This document shows, one piece after another, positions 46,899-58,450 of a stretch of DNA of 64,000 bases. The first letter of the stretch is position 1; each line of letters opens with the position of its first letter. The stretch covers positions 5,570,501 to 5,634,500 of the forward strand of contig NZ_CP095046.1 of NCBI RefSeq assembly GCF_022919215.1, written 5' to 3'. A program made the position numbers and the translations under genes. The notes below the pieces were generated by a model. That model was not told where the DNA came from and did not search any database. It worked only from the letters and a program-made list of their open reading frames with translations. This stretch comes from Hymenobacter cellulosilyticus (GTDB lineage: Bacteria; Bacteroidota; Bacteroidia; Cytophagales; Hymenobacteraceae).

Positions 46899-48325
46899 AT
46901 GAAAAAGACCTTTACCACGCTGTGGCGCGCCGCGGCATTCTTGGCATTGTGCCACGTTCCGGCAAAAGCCCAAACCTACCAGCAAGTCTGGGCCGACGAG
47001 TTTAATGGTAGCATCAGCTCCAGCTGGGTGTTCGAAACCGGTGGCGGCGGCTGGGGCAACAATGAAAAGCAGTATTACCAGCGCGCCAACGCTACTGTCA
47101 ACAGCACGGACCTGATGATTACGGCCCGGCGGGAAAATGTGGGAGGCATGGCCTATACATCGTCGCGCATGAAAACCCAGGGCTGAAGCAGTTTACCTAC
47201 GGCAAGATTGAGGCCCGTATGAAGCTGCCGCTGGGCCAGGGCCTGTGGCCGGCTTTCTGGATGCTGGGAGCCAACATCGGGCAGGTAGGCTGGCCGGCCT
47301 GCGGCGAAATTGACGTAATGGAGCACATCAACGCCGAAAACAAGGTGTATGGCACCGTGCACTGGGACAGCAACGGCCACGCCGAATACGGCGGCAACGT
47401 TGTTACCTCGCCCGAAAATTACCACGTGTACACCGTAGAATGGGAGCCAGCCTACATCCGCTGGTTTGTGGACGGCATCAAGTACCATGAAATCAACATA
47501 AGCGGCGGCACGGGCAGCACCGAAGAATTTCAGCGGCCTTTCTTCCTACTGCTGAACCTGGCTGTAGCCGGTAACTGGCCAGGACAGACCGTGGATGAAA
47601 GCAAGCTGCCAGCCACCATGTTTGTGGACTACGTGCGGGTGTATCAGAAAACCAGCACTCCCCCACCCACCTCCTCCATCACCATTCAAGCCGAGTCGTA
47701 CAGCACCATGAACGGGGTGCAACTGGAAGCCTGCTCAGACACGGGCGGCGGGCAGGACGTGGGCTGGATTGACACCAACGACTGGATGGCCTACAATAGC
47801 GTCAATTTCCCGACCTCGGGCGCCTACACGATTGAGTACCGCGTGGCCAGCCCCAGCGGGGGCCGGGTATCGGCTGATCTGAATGCAGGCTCCACCCAGT
47901 TGGGCAACGTAGCCATTCCCGCCACCGGCGGCTGGCAAACATGGACCACCGTGGCTCAGACCGTGAACGTGAATGCGGGCACCTACAACCTGGGCGTGTT
48001 TGCCCAAGCTGGCGGCTGGAACCTCAACTGGATCCGCATTACCAAGGCCGGCACGGCCCGGACGGCCCCGGCTAGCACCACGGCTCCGGAAGTAACAACC
48101 GAGCTGAGCGTGTACCCCAACCCGGCTACCAATCAGCTCAACGTGCAGGCGGGCCAGGACCTGAGCGGCAGTCAGTACCAGATTGTCAACGACCGGGGCC
48201 ACGTAGTAGCCAGCGGCACGCTGAGCACCAGCCGCCTAGATGTAGCAAACCTCAAAAACGGCCTCTACACGCTGGTTATCGTCACTAAAGACCAGCAGAA
48301 GCTGACGCGCCGCTTCAGCAAGTAA
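46899..48325 (+). CDS. GH16 endo-beta-1,3-glucanase with CBM6 and T9SS tail (1 frameshift)
   Basis: Repaired length about 475 residues. Signal peptide AAAFLALCHVPAKAQ. The GH16 domain (~25-250) has the catalytic motif GEIDVMEH (nucleophile and acid/base Glu) plus FWMLGANIGQVGWPACGE, typical of laminarinase-type GH16. A CBM6-like module (47671-48050) follows and a T9SS type A tail ends the protein (LSVYPNPATNQLNVQ ... RFSK). The frame slips near 47182 by one lost G. It would cleave beta-1,3-glucans outside the cell. It heads a four-gene cluster of secreted hydrolases. Confidence 0.93.
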
Positions 48326-48344
48326 CCTTCCAGTACGGGATTTG

Positions 48345-48370
48345 GCAGGCTGCCTGAACGGGCAGCCTGC
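48345..48370 (+). terminator. Terminator of the GH16 gene
   Basis: GCAGGCTGCC pairs with GGCAGCCTGC around TGAACG; no long T run. Confidence 0.7.
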
Positions 48371-48447
48371 TATTCTGCTGCCTTCTGATTCTCATTCTGC
48401 TCCTTTTCTGCTCTTTCCACAATCCAACTCCTACCAAATTATCCATC

Positions 48448-50897
48448 ATGAAAAACAAGTATCTGTATGGCCTAGGAGCCTTGCTGCTCGGTGGCGGACT
48501 CAGCAACCCAGCTTGGGCGCAAAATCAGGAAAGCCGGGCATTCTACGCGGTCGGCTCGAGCCAGGAGCTGGTCCGGCAGCTGGAAAGCCAGGTAGCCACG
48601 GCCGAGAGCCGGCGGGCAACTCCAACGATTAGTCTGCGGGTGTCGGGCAGCCAGGCATTTGTAGGCAAAGTCAACCATCGGGAAGACCTGACCGGTAGCG
48701 GTGAGTACCTGGTGGGCGAAATCCAGAACGTGCCGGGCTCGTCGTTTCTGCTGCGCATTGAAGGCAATACAGTCCAGGGCAACATTATTCTGCGTCAAAC
48801 CCGCCAGGCTTACCAGTACTCGGCCGACGCGCGCGGCAACGTACGGGTGCAGCCTGTCGACATAGACAAGGTGCTCTGCGTGGACTACCACCAGCCCGTG
48901 GGCTACCGCAACCCGGCACCCCAGCCTGGCACCGCCGACAACCGCGCCGCCGTGGTTTCCCTGCAGAGCCTGCCCGGCGCCCGGGGCTGCATCATGCTCG
49001 ACTTCGACGGCCAATACGTGTCGGGCACGCCCTGGAACAACGGCAACCCCATCAACGCGGCCCGGCGGGCATGACCGACGCGGCCATTCAGGAGTTTTGG
49101 GAGCTGGTCAGTGAAGATTTCCGGCCCTTCAGCATGAACGTGACCACCGACGAGGCCGTGTTTAACTCCTACCCCAAAACCATGCGCATGCGCTGCATCA
49201 TCACGCCGACCAATACGGCGGCGCCGGGCGCGGGTGGGGTGGCTTATCTGACGTCCTTCAACTGGAACGACGACACGCCCTGCTGGGTGTTTATGACCTC
49301 GCCTAAAGCCGGTGGCGAAGCGGCCTCGCACGAAGTAGGCCACACCCTGGGCCTGAGCCACGACGGCCGCCTCAATCCTAAGGAAGAGTATTACGACGCC
49401 CGTTCCTCGGCCGGCAACTGGGCCCCGATTATGGGCGCGGGCTATTACAAGCCCGTCACGCACTGGAGCCGCGGCGAGTATGCCTCGGCCAGCCAGACCC
49501 AGGACGATCTGGCCATTATGGCCAGCGCCACCTACAACGTGGGCTACCGCAACGACGACCATAGCGGCAGCATCAGCGGAGCTACCAACCTGGCCCGCAA
49601 CGGCAACAGCCTCAGCGGCTCGGGCATTATCGAGCGGACCGGCGACCAGGACTACTTCGCTTTTTCCACCAGCGGCGGCACGGTCAATCTGAACCTGAAC
49701 ACAGTGGGCCGGCACGGCAACTTGGACATCGTAGGGCGCCTGTTTACCAGCAGTGGAACCCAAATCGGGACCTTTGACACCCAGGGCAGCCTGAGCACGA
49801 CGCTCAGCGCCAACCTGAGCGCGGGCTCGTATTACCTGCAGATAGACGGCACCAGCTACGGCAACCCGGTTACCGAAGGTTACTCCGACTACGGCTCTCT
49901 GGGCACGTTCAACATTACGGGCACGGCCCCGGCTCCGGCCTCGGGCGGTGTAGCTACTGTGTATAAAGACTGCAACTACACCGGCACGGCCGTGGCCCTG
50001 CCTGCGGGCGACTATACCCTGGCTGCTCTACAAAGCCGCGGTATCCTGAACGACGATATTTCTTCGCTCACCGTGAACAGCGGCTACCAGGTGGTACTGT
50101 ACGAAAACGACAACTTCAGCGGCACTGCTTTGACTCTGACGGCCGGCAATGGCTGTCTGGTAAACAACCCATTAGGCACCAGCAACTGGAATGACAAAGC
50201 CACTTCGCTGCGGGTGCAGCCTGCGGCCAGCCAGTCCTTTAGCGTGACCTTGCAGGCTGAAGCGGCCAGCGTAAACAACGGCATGACGGCGGAAACCACC
50301 ACCGACGCGGGCGGGGGTCAGAACATGGGCTACGTAGATGCCGGCGACTACCTAGTCTGGAACGGCATCAACTTCCCTACCTCGGGCTCTTACCTGATTG
50401 AGTACCGCGTAGCCAGCGGCGCCAGCGGTGGCACCATTTCCTCGGACCTGAATGCCGGCACTACGCAATTCGGTAATACGGCCATTCCGGCTACCGGCGG
50501 CTGGCAGGCTTGGACCACCGTGTCGCGCACCGTGGACGTAACGGCTGGTACCTACAACTTCGGCATCTATGCCCAGACCGGCGGCTGGAACCTCAACTGG
50601 GTCCGCATCACCAAAGTGGGCAGCGCTGCTGTAGCCCAGGCACCCGAAACTACCGCGGCCAGCAGCGCACGGCTGAGCCTGTATCCTAACCCGGTAACGG
50701 ACTGGGTGCGCCTGGAAGCAGGCCCAGAGCTGGAAGGCAGCGCGTATCAGGTACTGGATTCTTACGGGCAAGTAAAAGCTCAGGGAGTCGTGGGCGGAGG
50801 TGCGCTGGATATGTCGGCCTTGCGGGCCGGCGTCTACCGGCTGGTAATCGAAACCAAGGATCAGAAAAAACTTACCCGGCAGCTTATCAAGCAATAG
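48448..50897 (+). CDS. Secreted metzincin-type zinc protease with PPC, crystallin, CBM6 and T9SS modules (1 frameshift)
   Basis: Repaired length about 816 residues. Signal peptide LLLGGGLSNPAWAQ, then a propeptide-like region (~25-180). The catalytic domain has HEVGHTLGLSHD, the HExxHxxGxxHD zinc motif of metzincins. A PPC-like beta domain follows (DHSGSISGATNLARNGNSLSG ... TGDQDYFAF). Then a beta/gamma-crystallin-like domain (VYKDCNYTGTAVALPAGDYTL, VVLYENDNFSGTALTL), a CBM6-like module (50240-50620) and a T9SS tail (LSLYPNPVTDWVRLE). The frame slips near 49065 by one lost C. A carbohydrate-targeted protease in a glycanase cluster suggests digestion of glycoprotein-containing walls. Confidence 0.9.
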
Positions 50898-50898
50898 C

Positions 50899-50950
50899 CA
50901 GGTAGCAAAAAGAAGGACTACCGGTGGGTAGTCCTTCTTTTTGCTACCTG
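50899..50950 (+). terminator. Very long perfect hairpin terminator
   Basis: Arms 50899-50922 and 50927-50950 are perfectly complementary over 24 bp around GGTG. The 3' arm includes CTTTTTG. Confidence 0.9.
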
Positions 50951-51009
50951 ACCAAGAACACGGGAGGCATCACGCCAGTTGGAGCAGTCACTTCTACTAA
51001 CCTTTTGCT

Positions 51010-52972
51010 ATGAAAAACTACATGTTTCGGAGAACTGCGGGCTGGTGGCTGCTAGGATTACTCGTAGCCTGCTGGCCCAGCTTACCCAGGCTCAGACTCC
51101 TACGAAGAGCACTAAACGGGGCCTGGCCTATGGCTACCACTCGGCGGCCGATATGCAGGCGCTGGCGCCGGGCATCAGTTGGTGGTACAACTGGTACTCC
51201 CGTCCCGAGGCCGGCGTGGCCACTATCTACCCGGGGCTGGGAATCGACTACGTGCCCATGCAATGGGGCCGCGACCTGGACGGTACCCCGTTCACGGCCG
51301 ACCGGCTGGCGGCTAATATTCCCGCCGGGGCCAAATATCTGCTGGGGTTCAACGAGCCCAATTTCCGCTCCCAGGCCAACCTGACGCCAACCCAGGCCGC
51401 CGCGCTCTGGCCCACGCTGCAGGAAGTGGCCCGCCGCAAAAACCTCAAGCTCGTGTCGCCCGCCGTGAACTACTGCGGCGACTGCGTCTCGGAAAACGGC
51501 GTGACCTACTACTCGCCCACCCAATACCTCGACGCCTTTTTTGCCGCCTGCCCCACGTGCCAGGTCGACTACATTGCCGTGCACACCTACGTGTGCGAAG
51601 AGCGGTGGCTGCGCGACAAAATTGCGGAGCTGAAAAAGTATAACAAGCCCATCTGGCTCACCGAGTTTTCCTGCGGCGACATGCCCGCCAGCCAGATTAC
51701 CCTGGACGTGCAGAAAAAGTACCTGACCGACGCGGTGAACTACCTGGAAAATGAGCCGGCCGTGTTTCGCTACGCCTGGTTTTCGGGCCGCAACAATGAA
51801 ATACCCAATATCAACCTGCTGGCTCCCGCTTCGGGGCAGCTTACAGAGCTGGGCCAGCTCTATGTCAGCCTGCCCTTCAGCGGTGGTAGCGCCCCGCAAA
51901 ACCTGCTCACCCCAACCGGCGCCGTCGCCTCGTCGAGTGAGAGCAGCGCCACCGGAGCCGCCAGCGCCATCGACCGCAACCTGACCACGCGCTGGAGCAG
52001 CAACTTCGCCGATCCGCAGTATCTGCAGCTCGATCTGGGCACGGTGAAAGACATTGCCCGGGTAAAAATCAGTTGGGAAGCAGCCTACGGCAAAGACTAC
52101 CAGCTGCAAACGTCCACGGACGGCACTTCCTGGACCTCCATCCACACCGTACTCAACGGCGACGGGGGCGTCGACGACATTACGGGCCTGGCCGGCCGGG
52201 GCCGCTACCTGCGCCTCTATGGCACCCGCCGCGCTACTGCCTACGGCTATTCCATCTACGAAATCGAGGTGTACGGCCCGGCCACTACCCCACCGGCCAC
52301 TTCGTCCGTGACGCTGCAGGCTGAGTCGTACAGCACGATGAGCGGAGTGCAGCTAGAAGCCTGCTCGGATACGGGCGGCGGGCAGGACGTGGGCTGGATT
52401 GACACCAACGACTGGATGATCTACAACAGTGTGACCTTCCCCACCTCGGGTGCTTACACCATCGAGTACCGCGTAGCCAGTCCCAGCGGCGGCCGGGTAT
52501 CAGCCGATTTGAATGCGGGCACCACGCAGCTAGGCAACGTAGCTATTCCCGCTACCGGCGGCTGGCAGAACTGGACTACCGTGTCGCAAACGGTAAACGT
52601 CACTGCGGGCACCTACAACTTCGGCGTGTTTGCCCAGGCTGGCGGCTGGAACCTGAACTGGATCCGCATTACCAAGGCAGGCAGTACAACCAGTGCCCGC
52701 TCTGCTCAGGTTTTGGCCACAACGGCTACCGCTGGCCGGGCGCAGGCGCTAGAAGTGTATCCTAACCCGCCACCAATACGCTGGGCCTCACTCCAGACCC
52801 AGCGTTGGCCGGTGCGGCCCTGAGCATTGTCAGCGTGGAAGGCAAGCAAGTATGGCAGGGTTCCTACGACGGGCAGCCGCTGAATATAGCCGCGTTAAAG
52901 CCGGGGCTCTACACGCTAATTGCCCTCACGCAAGACCACCAAAAACTGGTGCAGCGGTTTGTGAAGCAGTAA
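51010..52972 (+). CDS. GH128-type glucanase with F5/8C (CBM32-like), CBM6 and T9SS tail (2 frameshifts)
   Basis: Repaired length about 654 residues from ATG 51010 (MKNYMFRRTAGWWLLGLLVACW). The catalytic domain (~35-290) has KRGLAYGY, SWWYNWYS, LLGFNEPNF (acid/base Glu) and PIWLTEFSCG (nucleophile Glu), the pattern of Asl1-like GH128 endo-beta-1,3-glucanases. A discoidin-like F5/8C domain follows (AIDRNLTTRWSSNFADPQYLQLDLG). Then come a CBM6-like module (52305-52680) nearly identical to that of the GH16 enzyme, and a T9SS tail (LEVYPNP ... QRFVKQ). Frame slips near 51080 and 52770 are each one lost base. Confidence 0.9.
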
Positions 52973-52974
52973 AT

Positions 52975-53021
52975 GCAGTGCCACCGGAAGCCGGATTCAG
53001 GTCTGCTTCCGGTGGCACTGC
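52975..53021 (+). terminator. Terminator of the GH128 gene
   Basis: GCAGTGCCACCGGAAGC and GCTTCCGGTGGCACTGC form a perfect 17-bp stem around a 13-nt loop. Confidence 0.85.
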
Positions 53022-53098
53022 CTGTTTACGAATGACAAAATTCTCCGCCTCTCCGGCGGCTTGCCCTTTGCTTTCTTTCACCTAACCATTTCCACTCT

Positions 53099-55101
53099 AT
53101 GAAAACAACTTCTTCACTTTCCAGGCTTTTGCTGCTGCTATTGTTCAGCCTTATCACGCTGCCAACTCTGGCCCAGTTCCGGGTTATCGGCTACGTGCCC
53201 TCCTGGGCCGGAGACGTGAACAGCGTGCAGTACAGCAAACTGACTCACATCAACTACGCCTTTCTGCTCCCCACGGCTACCGGTGGTTTGCAGCCCATTG
53301 AAAACCCCGCCAAGCTCCAAAGCCTGGTTTCGTTGGCCCACGCCAACGGGGTGAAAGTGCTGATTTCGGTGGGCGGCTGGAACGACGGCAACGACAGCGG
53401 CTTCGAGAGTATTGGGGCCAATGCTTCGTACCGCAACACCTTCGTCACGAACCTGGTCAACTTTGCCAATCAGTACAACCTCGACGGCGTGGATATCGAC
53501 TGGGAATACCCCGACGCCGGGGCTTCGGCCAACAACCACGCCCTGCTGATGCAACAGCTTTCCACCGAGATGCACAGCCGCGGCAAGCTGCTTACGGCCG
53601 CCGTGGTGGGCACAGGCGGAGCCAGCATTCTGAACAGCGTCTTTACGTCCGTAGACTTTCTGAACCTGATGGCCTACGACTTCAACAACTTCGACCACTC
53701 CACCTACGACTACGCGGTGCAGTCCATCAACTACTGGAAGGGTCGCGGCCTGCCAGCCAACAAAACCGTGCTCGGCGTGCCCTTCTACGGCCGGCCCACC
53801 TGGGAATCGTACGCTCAACTGCTGGCCCGCGGCGCCAGCCCCAATGCCGACGTCTTCGACGGCGTGGGCTACAACGGCATCCCGACCATCAAGAGCAAAA
53901 CCAACTTGGCCTTCGACCAGGGCAGCGGCATTATGATCTGGGAACTGTCGCAGGACGTTACCGGCGCCAACTCCCTGCTCACGGCCATCAACCAGGTAGT
54001 CGTGCAGCGCAACGGCGTGACTCCGCCCCAGCCCAGGCCATCCCGGGGCGAATTGAGGCCGAAAGCTCTTCGGCACAATCGGGCACCCAAACCGAAACGA
54101 CTACCGACACCGGCGGCGGACTAAATGTGGCCTGGTACGAAACCGGCGACTGGCTCGACTACTCGGTGAACGTGGCCACGGCCGGTTCTTACACCGTGGG
54201 CTTCCGGGTATCTTCGGCTTACGGCGGCGCTACGCTGCAGCTGCGCAACAGCGCTGGCACGGTACTAGGCAGCGTCAACGTAGGCAACACGGGCGGCTGG
54301 CAGAACTGGCAAACCATCAATGCTACTGTGACGCTGCCGGCCGGTCGCCAGACCCTGCGTTTGTTCGCCTCAGCTTCGACAGGGTGCAACGTCAACTGGC
54401 TCAGCTTTGCCAGCACCACACCACCGCCCACTTCCTCAACGACTATCCAAGCCGAAGCCTTTACCAGCATGCAGGGCGTGCAAACCGAGACGACCACCGA
54501 CACCGGCGGCGGCCAGAACGTGGGCTTCATCGACGCTACCGACTGGATGGCCTACGCCAACATCAATTTCCCAACTTCGGGCACGTACACCATCGAGTAC
54601 CGCGTGGCCAGCCCCAGTGGCAGCACCCTGTCGTCGGATTTAAACGCGGGCAGCATTCAGCTCGGCAACGTGACAATTCCCGCCACCGGCGGCTGGCAAA
54701 ACTGGACTACGGTGCGGCAAACGGTCAACGTAAATGCGGGTACCTACAGCTTCGGCGTGTATGCCCAGGCCGGCGGCTGGAACTTCAACTGGCTGCGCAT
54801 CACGAAGGGCACCGCCGCCCGGCCCGCCGAAACGACGCTGGCTACTGCCGATGCCGGCAGCCTAGGCCGTAGCCTGGAAGTTTACCCCAACCCCGCCGCG
54901 CACGTGCTGCACTTGCGGGCCGAAACCAGCCTGGCCGGCAGCCGCTACCAGATTATTGATGCCACCGGCCGCACCGTGCTGAGCGGGCAGCTGCAGGCCA
55001 CCGACCTGGACGTTTCGGCCCTGAAAGCCGGGGTGTACACGCTGCGCCTCACAGCTGAAGACCAGGCCAGCGTGGTACGCCGCTTTATCAAAGCCCAGTA
55101 G
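53099..55101 (+). CDS. GH18 chitinase with two CBM6-type modules and T9SS tail (1 frameshift)
   Basis: Repaired length about 667 residues. Signal peptide LLLLLLFSLITLPTLAQ. The GH18 barrel (~22-310) has VLISVGGWNDGN and the catalytic DGVDIDWEYP (DxxDxDxE), with NLMAYDFNN later. Two carbohydrate-binding modules follow: a divergent one (54038-54415) and a CBM6-like one (54437-54810) close to those of the neighbouring enzymes. The T9SS tail is LEVYPNPAAHVLHLR ... RRFIKAQ. The frame slips near 54030 by one lost C. It would hydrolyse chitin outside the cell. Confidence 0.94.
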
Positions 55102-55131
55102 CACCGGCCCAAACCAGATTCGCTTAAACAC

Positions 55132-55165
55132 AAAAAGCCCCGCCACATATGTGACGGGGTTTTTT
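55132..55165. terminator. Terminator between GH18 gene and leuB
   Basis: AAAAAGCCCCGCCAC with GTGACGGGGTTTTTT around ATAT; it serves both convergent genes. Confidence 0.9.
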
Positions 55166-55180
55166 ATGGTCAAACCAATC

Positions 55181-56302
55181 TTAAATAATCGTGCTCAAAC
55201 CAAGAGCAATGTTGTTCTTGTGCAGCTGGCAATCCAGAATATCCAGGATGCCATAGGCCACGAAGCTGCCCACCTGCTCGGTCGTGTAAGGTGACTTGGC
55301 GTTGAGTTCCGGGGTCAGCACGCCTTGCTCCAGGGCATTGTCCACGGCTTTGCGTACGGATTTGGCTTCTTCCTGTAGGCCAAAGTGCTCCAGCATCATG
55401 GCCGCCGACAGAATGGTGGCAATGGGGTTGGCAATGCCTTTGCCCTTAGCCTGGGGATAGGAGCCGTGAATGGGCTCAAACAGCGCGGTTTCGTCGCCTA
55501 CCGAGGCCGAGGGTAGTAAGCCCAGGGAGCCGGCAATAACCGAAGCTTCGTCGGAGATGATGTCGCCAAACATGTTCTCGGTCAGAATCACGTCGAACTG
55601 CTTGGGGCTCAAAATCATCTGCATGGCTGCGTTGTCCACAAACAGATAATCGACCAGCACTTTGGGGTACTGTAGGGAAATATCCTGCACGACTTCGCGC
55701 CACAGCCGGGAAGTTTCCAGCACGTTGGCCTTGTCTACCAGCGTCAGCTTGCCGCGGCGCGCTTCTGCAGCCTGGAAGGCGCGGTGCGCAATCCGCTCGA
55801 TTTCAAAACGGCTGTAGGTGCAGTTGTCGTAGGCCGAGCCGTCCTCGTTGCGGCCTTTCTCGCCGAAGTACACCCCGCCGGTCAGTTCCCGGAAGATGAC
55901 CATGTCGGCGCCCTGAATCCGCTCCTTCTTCAGCGGCGAGTGTTCCAGCAGCCGGTCGTAGGCCGTCACGGGCCGAATGTTGGCGTACAGGCCCAGCGAC
56001 TTGCGCAGGCGCAGCAGCCCTTGTTCGGGGCGCACCTTGGCACTGGGGTTGTTGTCATACTTGGGGTCGCCGATGGCCCCGAGCAGCACGGCATCGGCGC
56101 GGCGGCAGGCGTCGAGCGTAGCTTCCGGCAGCGGGTCGCCGGTCGCGTCGATGGCGCAGGCACCCATGAGCTGGTAATCGAAGGTAAAGTCGTGCCCAAA
56201 TTTATCGGCTACGGCTTTCAGAGCCCGTACCGCCTCCTGACACACTTCTGGCCCGATACCGTCACCCGACAGCACCACGATTCGTTTGCTTAAAATACCC
56301 AT
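55181..56302 (-). CDS. leuB: 3-Isopropylmalate dehydrogenase
   Basis: 373 residues. [59 protein letters not shown] and the NAD-binding region [28 protein letters not shown] identify LeuB. It oxidises and decarboxylates 3-isopropylmalate to 2-oxoisocaproate. It overlaps leuD by 13 bp, implying translational coupling, and is the last gene of the cluster, followed by a terminator. Confidence 0.97.
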   Translation of the reverse strand: MGILSKRIVVLSGDGIGPEVCQEAVRALKAVADKFGHDFTFDYQLMGACAIDATGDPLPEATLDACRRADAVLLGAIGDPKYDNNPSAKVRPEQGLLRLRKSLGLYANIRPVTAYDRLLEHSPLKKERIQGADMVIFRELTGGVYFGEKGRNEDGSAYDNCTYSRFEIERIAHRAFQAAEARRGKLTLVDKANVLETSRLWREVVQDISLQYPKVLVDYLFVDNAAMQMILSPKQFDVILTENMFGDIISDEASVIAGSLGLLPSASVGDETALFEPIHGSYPQAKGKGIANPIATILSAAMMLEHFGLQEEAKSVRKAVDNALEQGVLTPELNAKSPYTTEQVGSFVAYGILDILDCQLHKNNIALGLSTII

Positions 56303-56886
56303 TTGCGGAGCTGTTCATAGGTTTTAATGGCGTCGCGCTGGCTCACCAAATAGTCGATATCGTCGTAGCCGTTGATCAGGCACTCCTTCTTGTAAGCATC
56401 CAGCTCGAAGCTGATGCTGGCATCCCACACCGGTATAGCCAAAGTCTGGCTGGGCAAATCCACGACCAGCTGCGTTTCGGGCTCCAGCTCAATCTGCCGG
56501 AACAAGCCTTGCAATACTTCCTCCGAAACCTGCAGCGGCAGCAGACCCGTGTTCAGGGCATTGCCGCGGAAGATGTCGGCGAAGTAGCTGGAAATAACCA
56601 CTTTGAAGCCCGCATCATACAAGGCCCAGGCAGCGTGTTCCCGGCTGGAGCCGCAACCGAAGTTTTTGCCGGCCAGCAGAATCTGGCCCTGATAACGCGG
56701 GTTATTCAACACGAAATCGGCCTTGGGCTGCCCGTCGGCCTGGTAGCGCCAGTCGGCAAACAGGTTTTGGCCAAACCCCTCCCGGGTGGTGGCCTTCAGG
56801 AAACGAGCCGGAATAATCTGGTCCGTATCGACGTTTTCGATGGGCAGCGGGACGACGCCCGAGCGGAGCGTTTGAAATTTTTCCAT
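56290..56886 (-). CDS. leuD: 3-Isopropylmalate dehydratase small subunit
   Basis: 198 residues. [19 protein letters not shown] and [49 protein letters not shown] are the swivelling-domain motifs of LeuD. With LeuC it isomerises 2- to 3-isopropylmalate. It lies 164 bp downstream of leuC, a rather wide gap in which I see no gene. Confidence 0.97.
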   Translation of the reverse strand: MEKFQTLRSGVVPLPIENVDTDQIIPARFLKATTREGFGQNLFADWRYQADGQPKADFVLNNPRYQGQILLAGKNFGCGSSREHAAWALYDAGFKVVISSYFADIFRGNALNTGLLPLQVSEEVLQGLFRQIELEPETQLVVDLPSQTLAIPVWDASISFELDAYKKECLINGYDDIDYLVSQRDAIKTYEQLRKWVF

Positions 56887-57050
56887 GGGTGGGACGAAAT
56901 GGAAGTGATTCTATAGCCTGCGTCAAGTGAAAGAAGAAACCAGTTTCCGGTAGCGGGCTGGTCCGGCGGGCCCAAGGCCAGCTCCCTAGCTGATTCCTCC
57001 TCTCGCTTGCGTGCCGGGCGACGCTTGGGGCGCGGCAGAATGGCAGGTTG

Positions 57051-58445
57051 TTAATTCAAATACTGGGTGATGTCGACGATACGGCCCTCTACAGCTGTTA
57101 TAGCGGCCACCAGCGGGCTGGCCAGCAAGGTGCGGGCCCCTGGGCCTTGGCGACCTTCGAAGTTGCGGTTAGAGGTCGACACGCAGTAAGCCCCGGCTGG
57201 AATCTTGTCGTCGTTCATGGCCAGACAGGCCGAGCAGCCGGGTTCGCGCAGCTCAAAGCCGGCTTCGGCTAATACTTGGTCGAGGCCTTCTTCTATGGCC
57301 TGCTTTTCCACTTGTTTGGAACCCGGCACAATGATGGCCTCCACGTGCCCGGCCTTGTGCTTGCCTTTCACGTAAGCTGCCACCGCCCGCAAATCCTCGA
57401 TGCGGGAGTTGGTGCAGCTGCCGATAAAGACGTAGTTGATTTCCTTACCGAGCAAGGACTCACCCGGCTTAAAGCCCATGTAGGCCAATGACTTATCAAA
57501 GCTAGCCGCTTCCCCATCGGTGCCCAGCACCGGAATGGCACCGCTCAGGGCCATGCCCATGCCGGGGTTGGTGCCGTAGGTAATCATGGGCGTAATGGTG
57601 GCCGCGTCGAAGGTCAGGTCCGATTCAAACTCGGCGCCTTCCTCCGAATACAGAGTCTGCCAATACTCCACGGCCTGCTCCCACCGCTCCCCCTGCGGGG
57701 CGTAGGGCCGGCCGTGCAGGTACTCAAACGTGGTAGCATCGGGAGCAATAAGGCCGCCGCGGGCACCCATTTCGATGCTCATGTTGCAGACCGTCATCCG
57801 GCCTTCCATGCTCAGGCCCCGAATGGCGCTGCCGGCATACTCCACGAAGTAGCCGGTGGCCCCGCCCGTACCGAGCTTCGAAATAATGTAGAGAATCACG
57901 TCCTTGGCCGTCACGCCGGGCCGCAGCTGGCCGTCCACGGTGATGCGCATGCGCTTGGGCCGACTGATGAGCAGGCACTGCGAGGCCATTACCTGCGTGA
58001 CCTGGCTGGTGCCAATACCGAAGGCAATGGCCCCAAAAGCGCCGTGGGTGGAGGTGTGACTGTCGCCGCACACGATGGTCATGCCCGGCTGAGTGATGCC
58101 TAGTTCCGGCCCGATGACGTGCACGATGCCCTGGTACTGGTGGCCCAGCCCGAACAGCTCCACACCAAACTTCTCACAGTTCTCGGTGAGCTTATCCACT
58201 TGGGAGCGACTCAGCGGATCCTGAATGGGCAGGTGCTGGTTGCGGGTCGGCACGTTGTGGTCGGCGGTGGCCAGAATCTGCTCCGGCCGGCTCAGGGGCA
58301 AGCCCCGCTCCTGCAGCTCGTCGAAAGCCTGCGGGCTGGTAACTTCGTGAATCAGGTGCCGGTCGATGTAAAACACCTCGAGCCCGCCCGGAATGGCTTT
58401 CACCACGTGGGCATCCCAGATTTTATCGAATAAGGACTTGGCCAT
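57051..58445 (-). CDS. leuC: 3-Isopropylmalate dehydratase large subunit
   Basis: 464 residues. [28 protein letters not shown] (here FYIDRH) and the iron-sulfur cysteines in [14 protein letters not shown] and [11 protein letters not shown] identify the aconitase-type large subunit. The [4Fe-4S] cluster is catalytic. It begins 5 bp after the stop of a 48-codon ORF and ends before leuD. Confidence 0.97.
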   Translation of the reverse strand: MAKSLFDKIWDAHVVKAIPGGLEVFYIDRHLIHEVTSPQAFDELQERGLPLSRPEQILATADHNVPTRNQHLPIQDPLSRSQVDKLTENCEKFGVELFGLGHQYQGIVHVIGPELGITQPGMTIVCGDSHTSTHGAFGAIAFGIGTSQVTQVMASQCLLISRPKRMRITVDGQLRPGVTAKDVILYIISKLGTGGATGYFVEYAGSAIRGLSMEGRMTVCNMSIEMGARGGLIAPDATTFEYLHGRPYAPQGERWEQAVEYWQTLYSEEGAEFESDLTFDAATITPMITYGTNPGMGMALSGAIPVLGTDGEAASFDKSLAYMGFKPGESLLGKEINYVFIGSCTNSRIEDLRAVAAYVKGKHKAGHVEAIIVPGSKQVEKQAIEEGLDQVLAEAGFELREPGCSACLAMNDDKIPAGAYCVSTSNRNFEGRQGPGARTLLASPLVAAITAVEGRIVDITQYLN

Positions 58446-58450
58446 GCTAG

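Noticed and set aside
51018..52145. 375-codon minus-strand open frame in the GH128 gene
   Set aside because: Antisense shadow of a recognisable glucanase.
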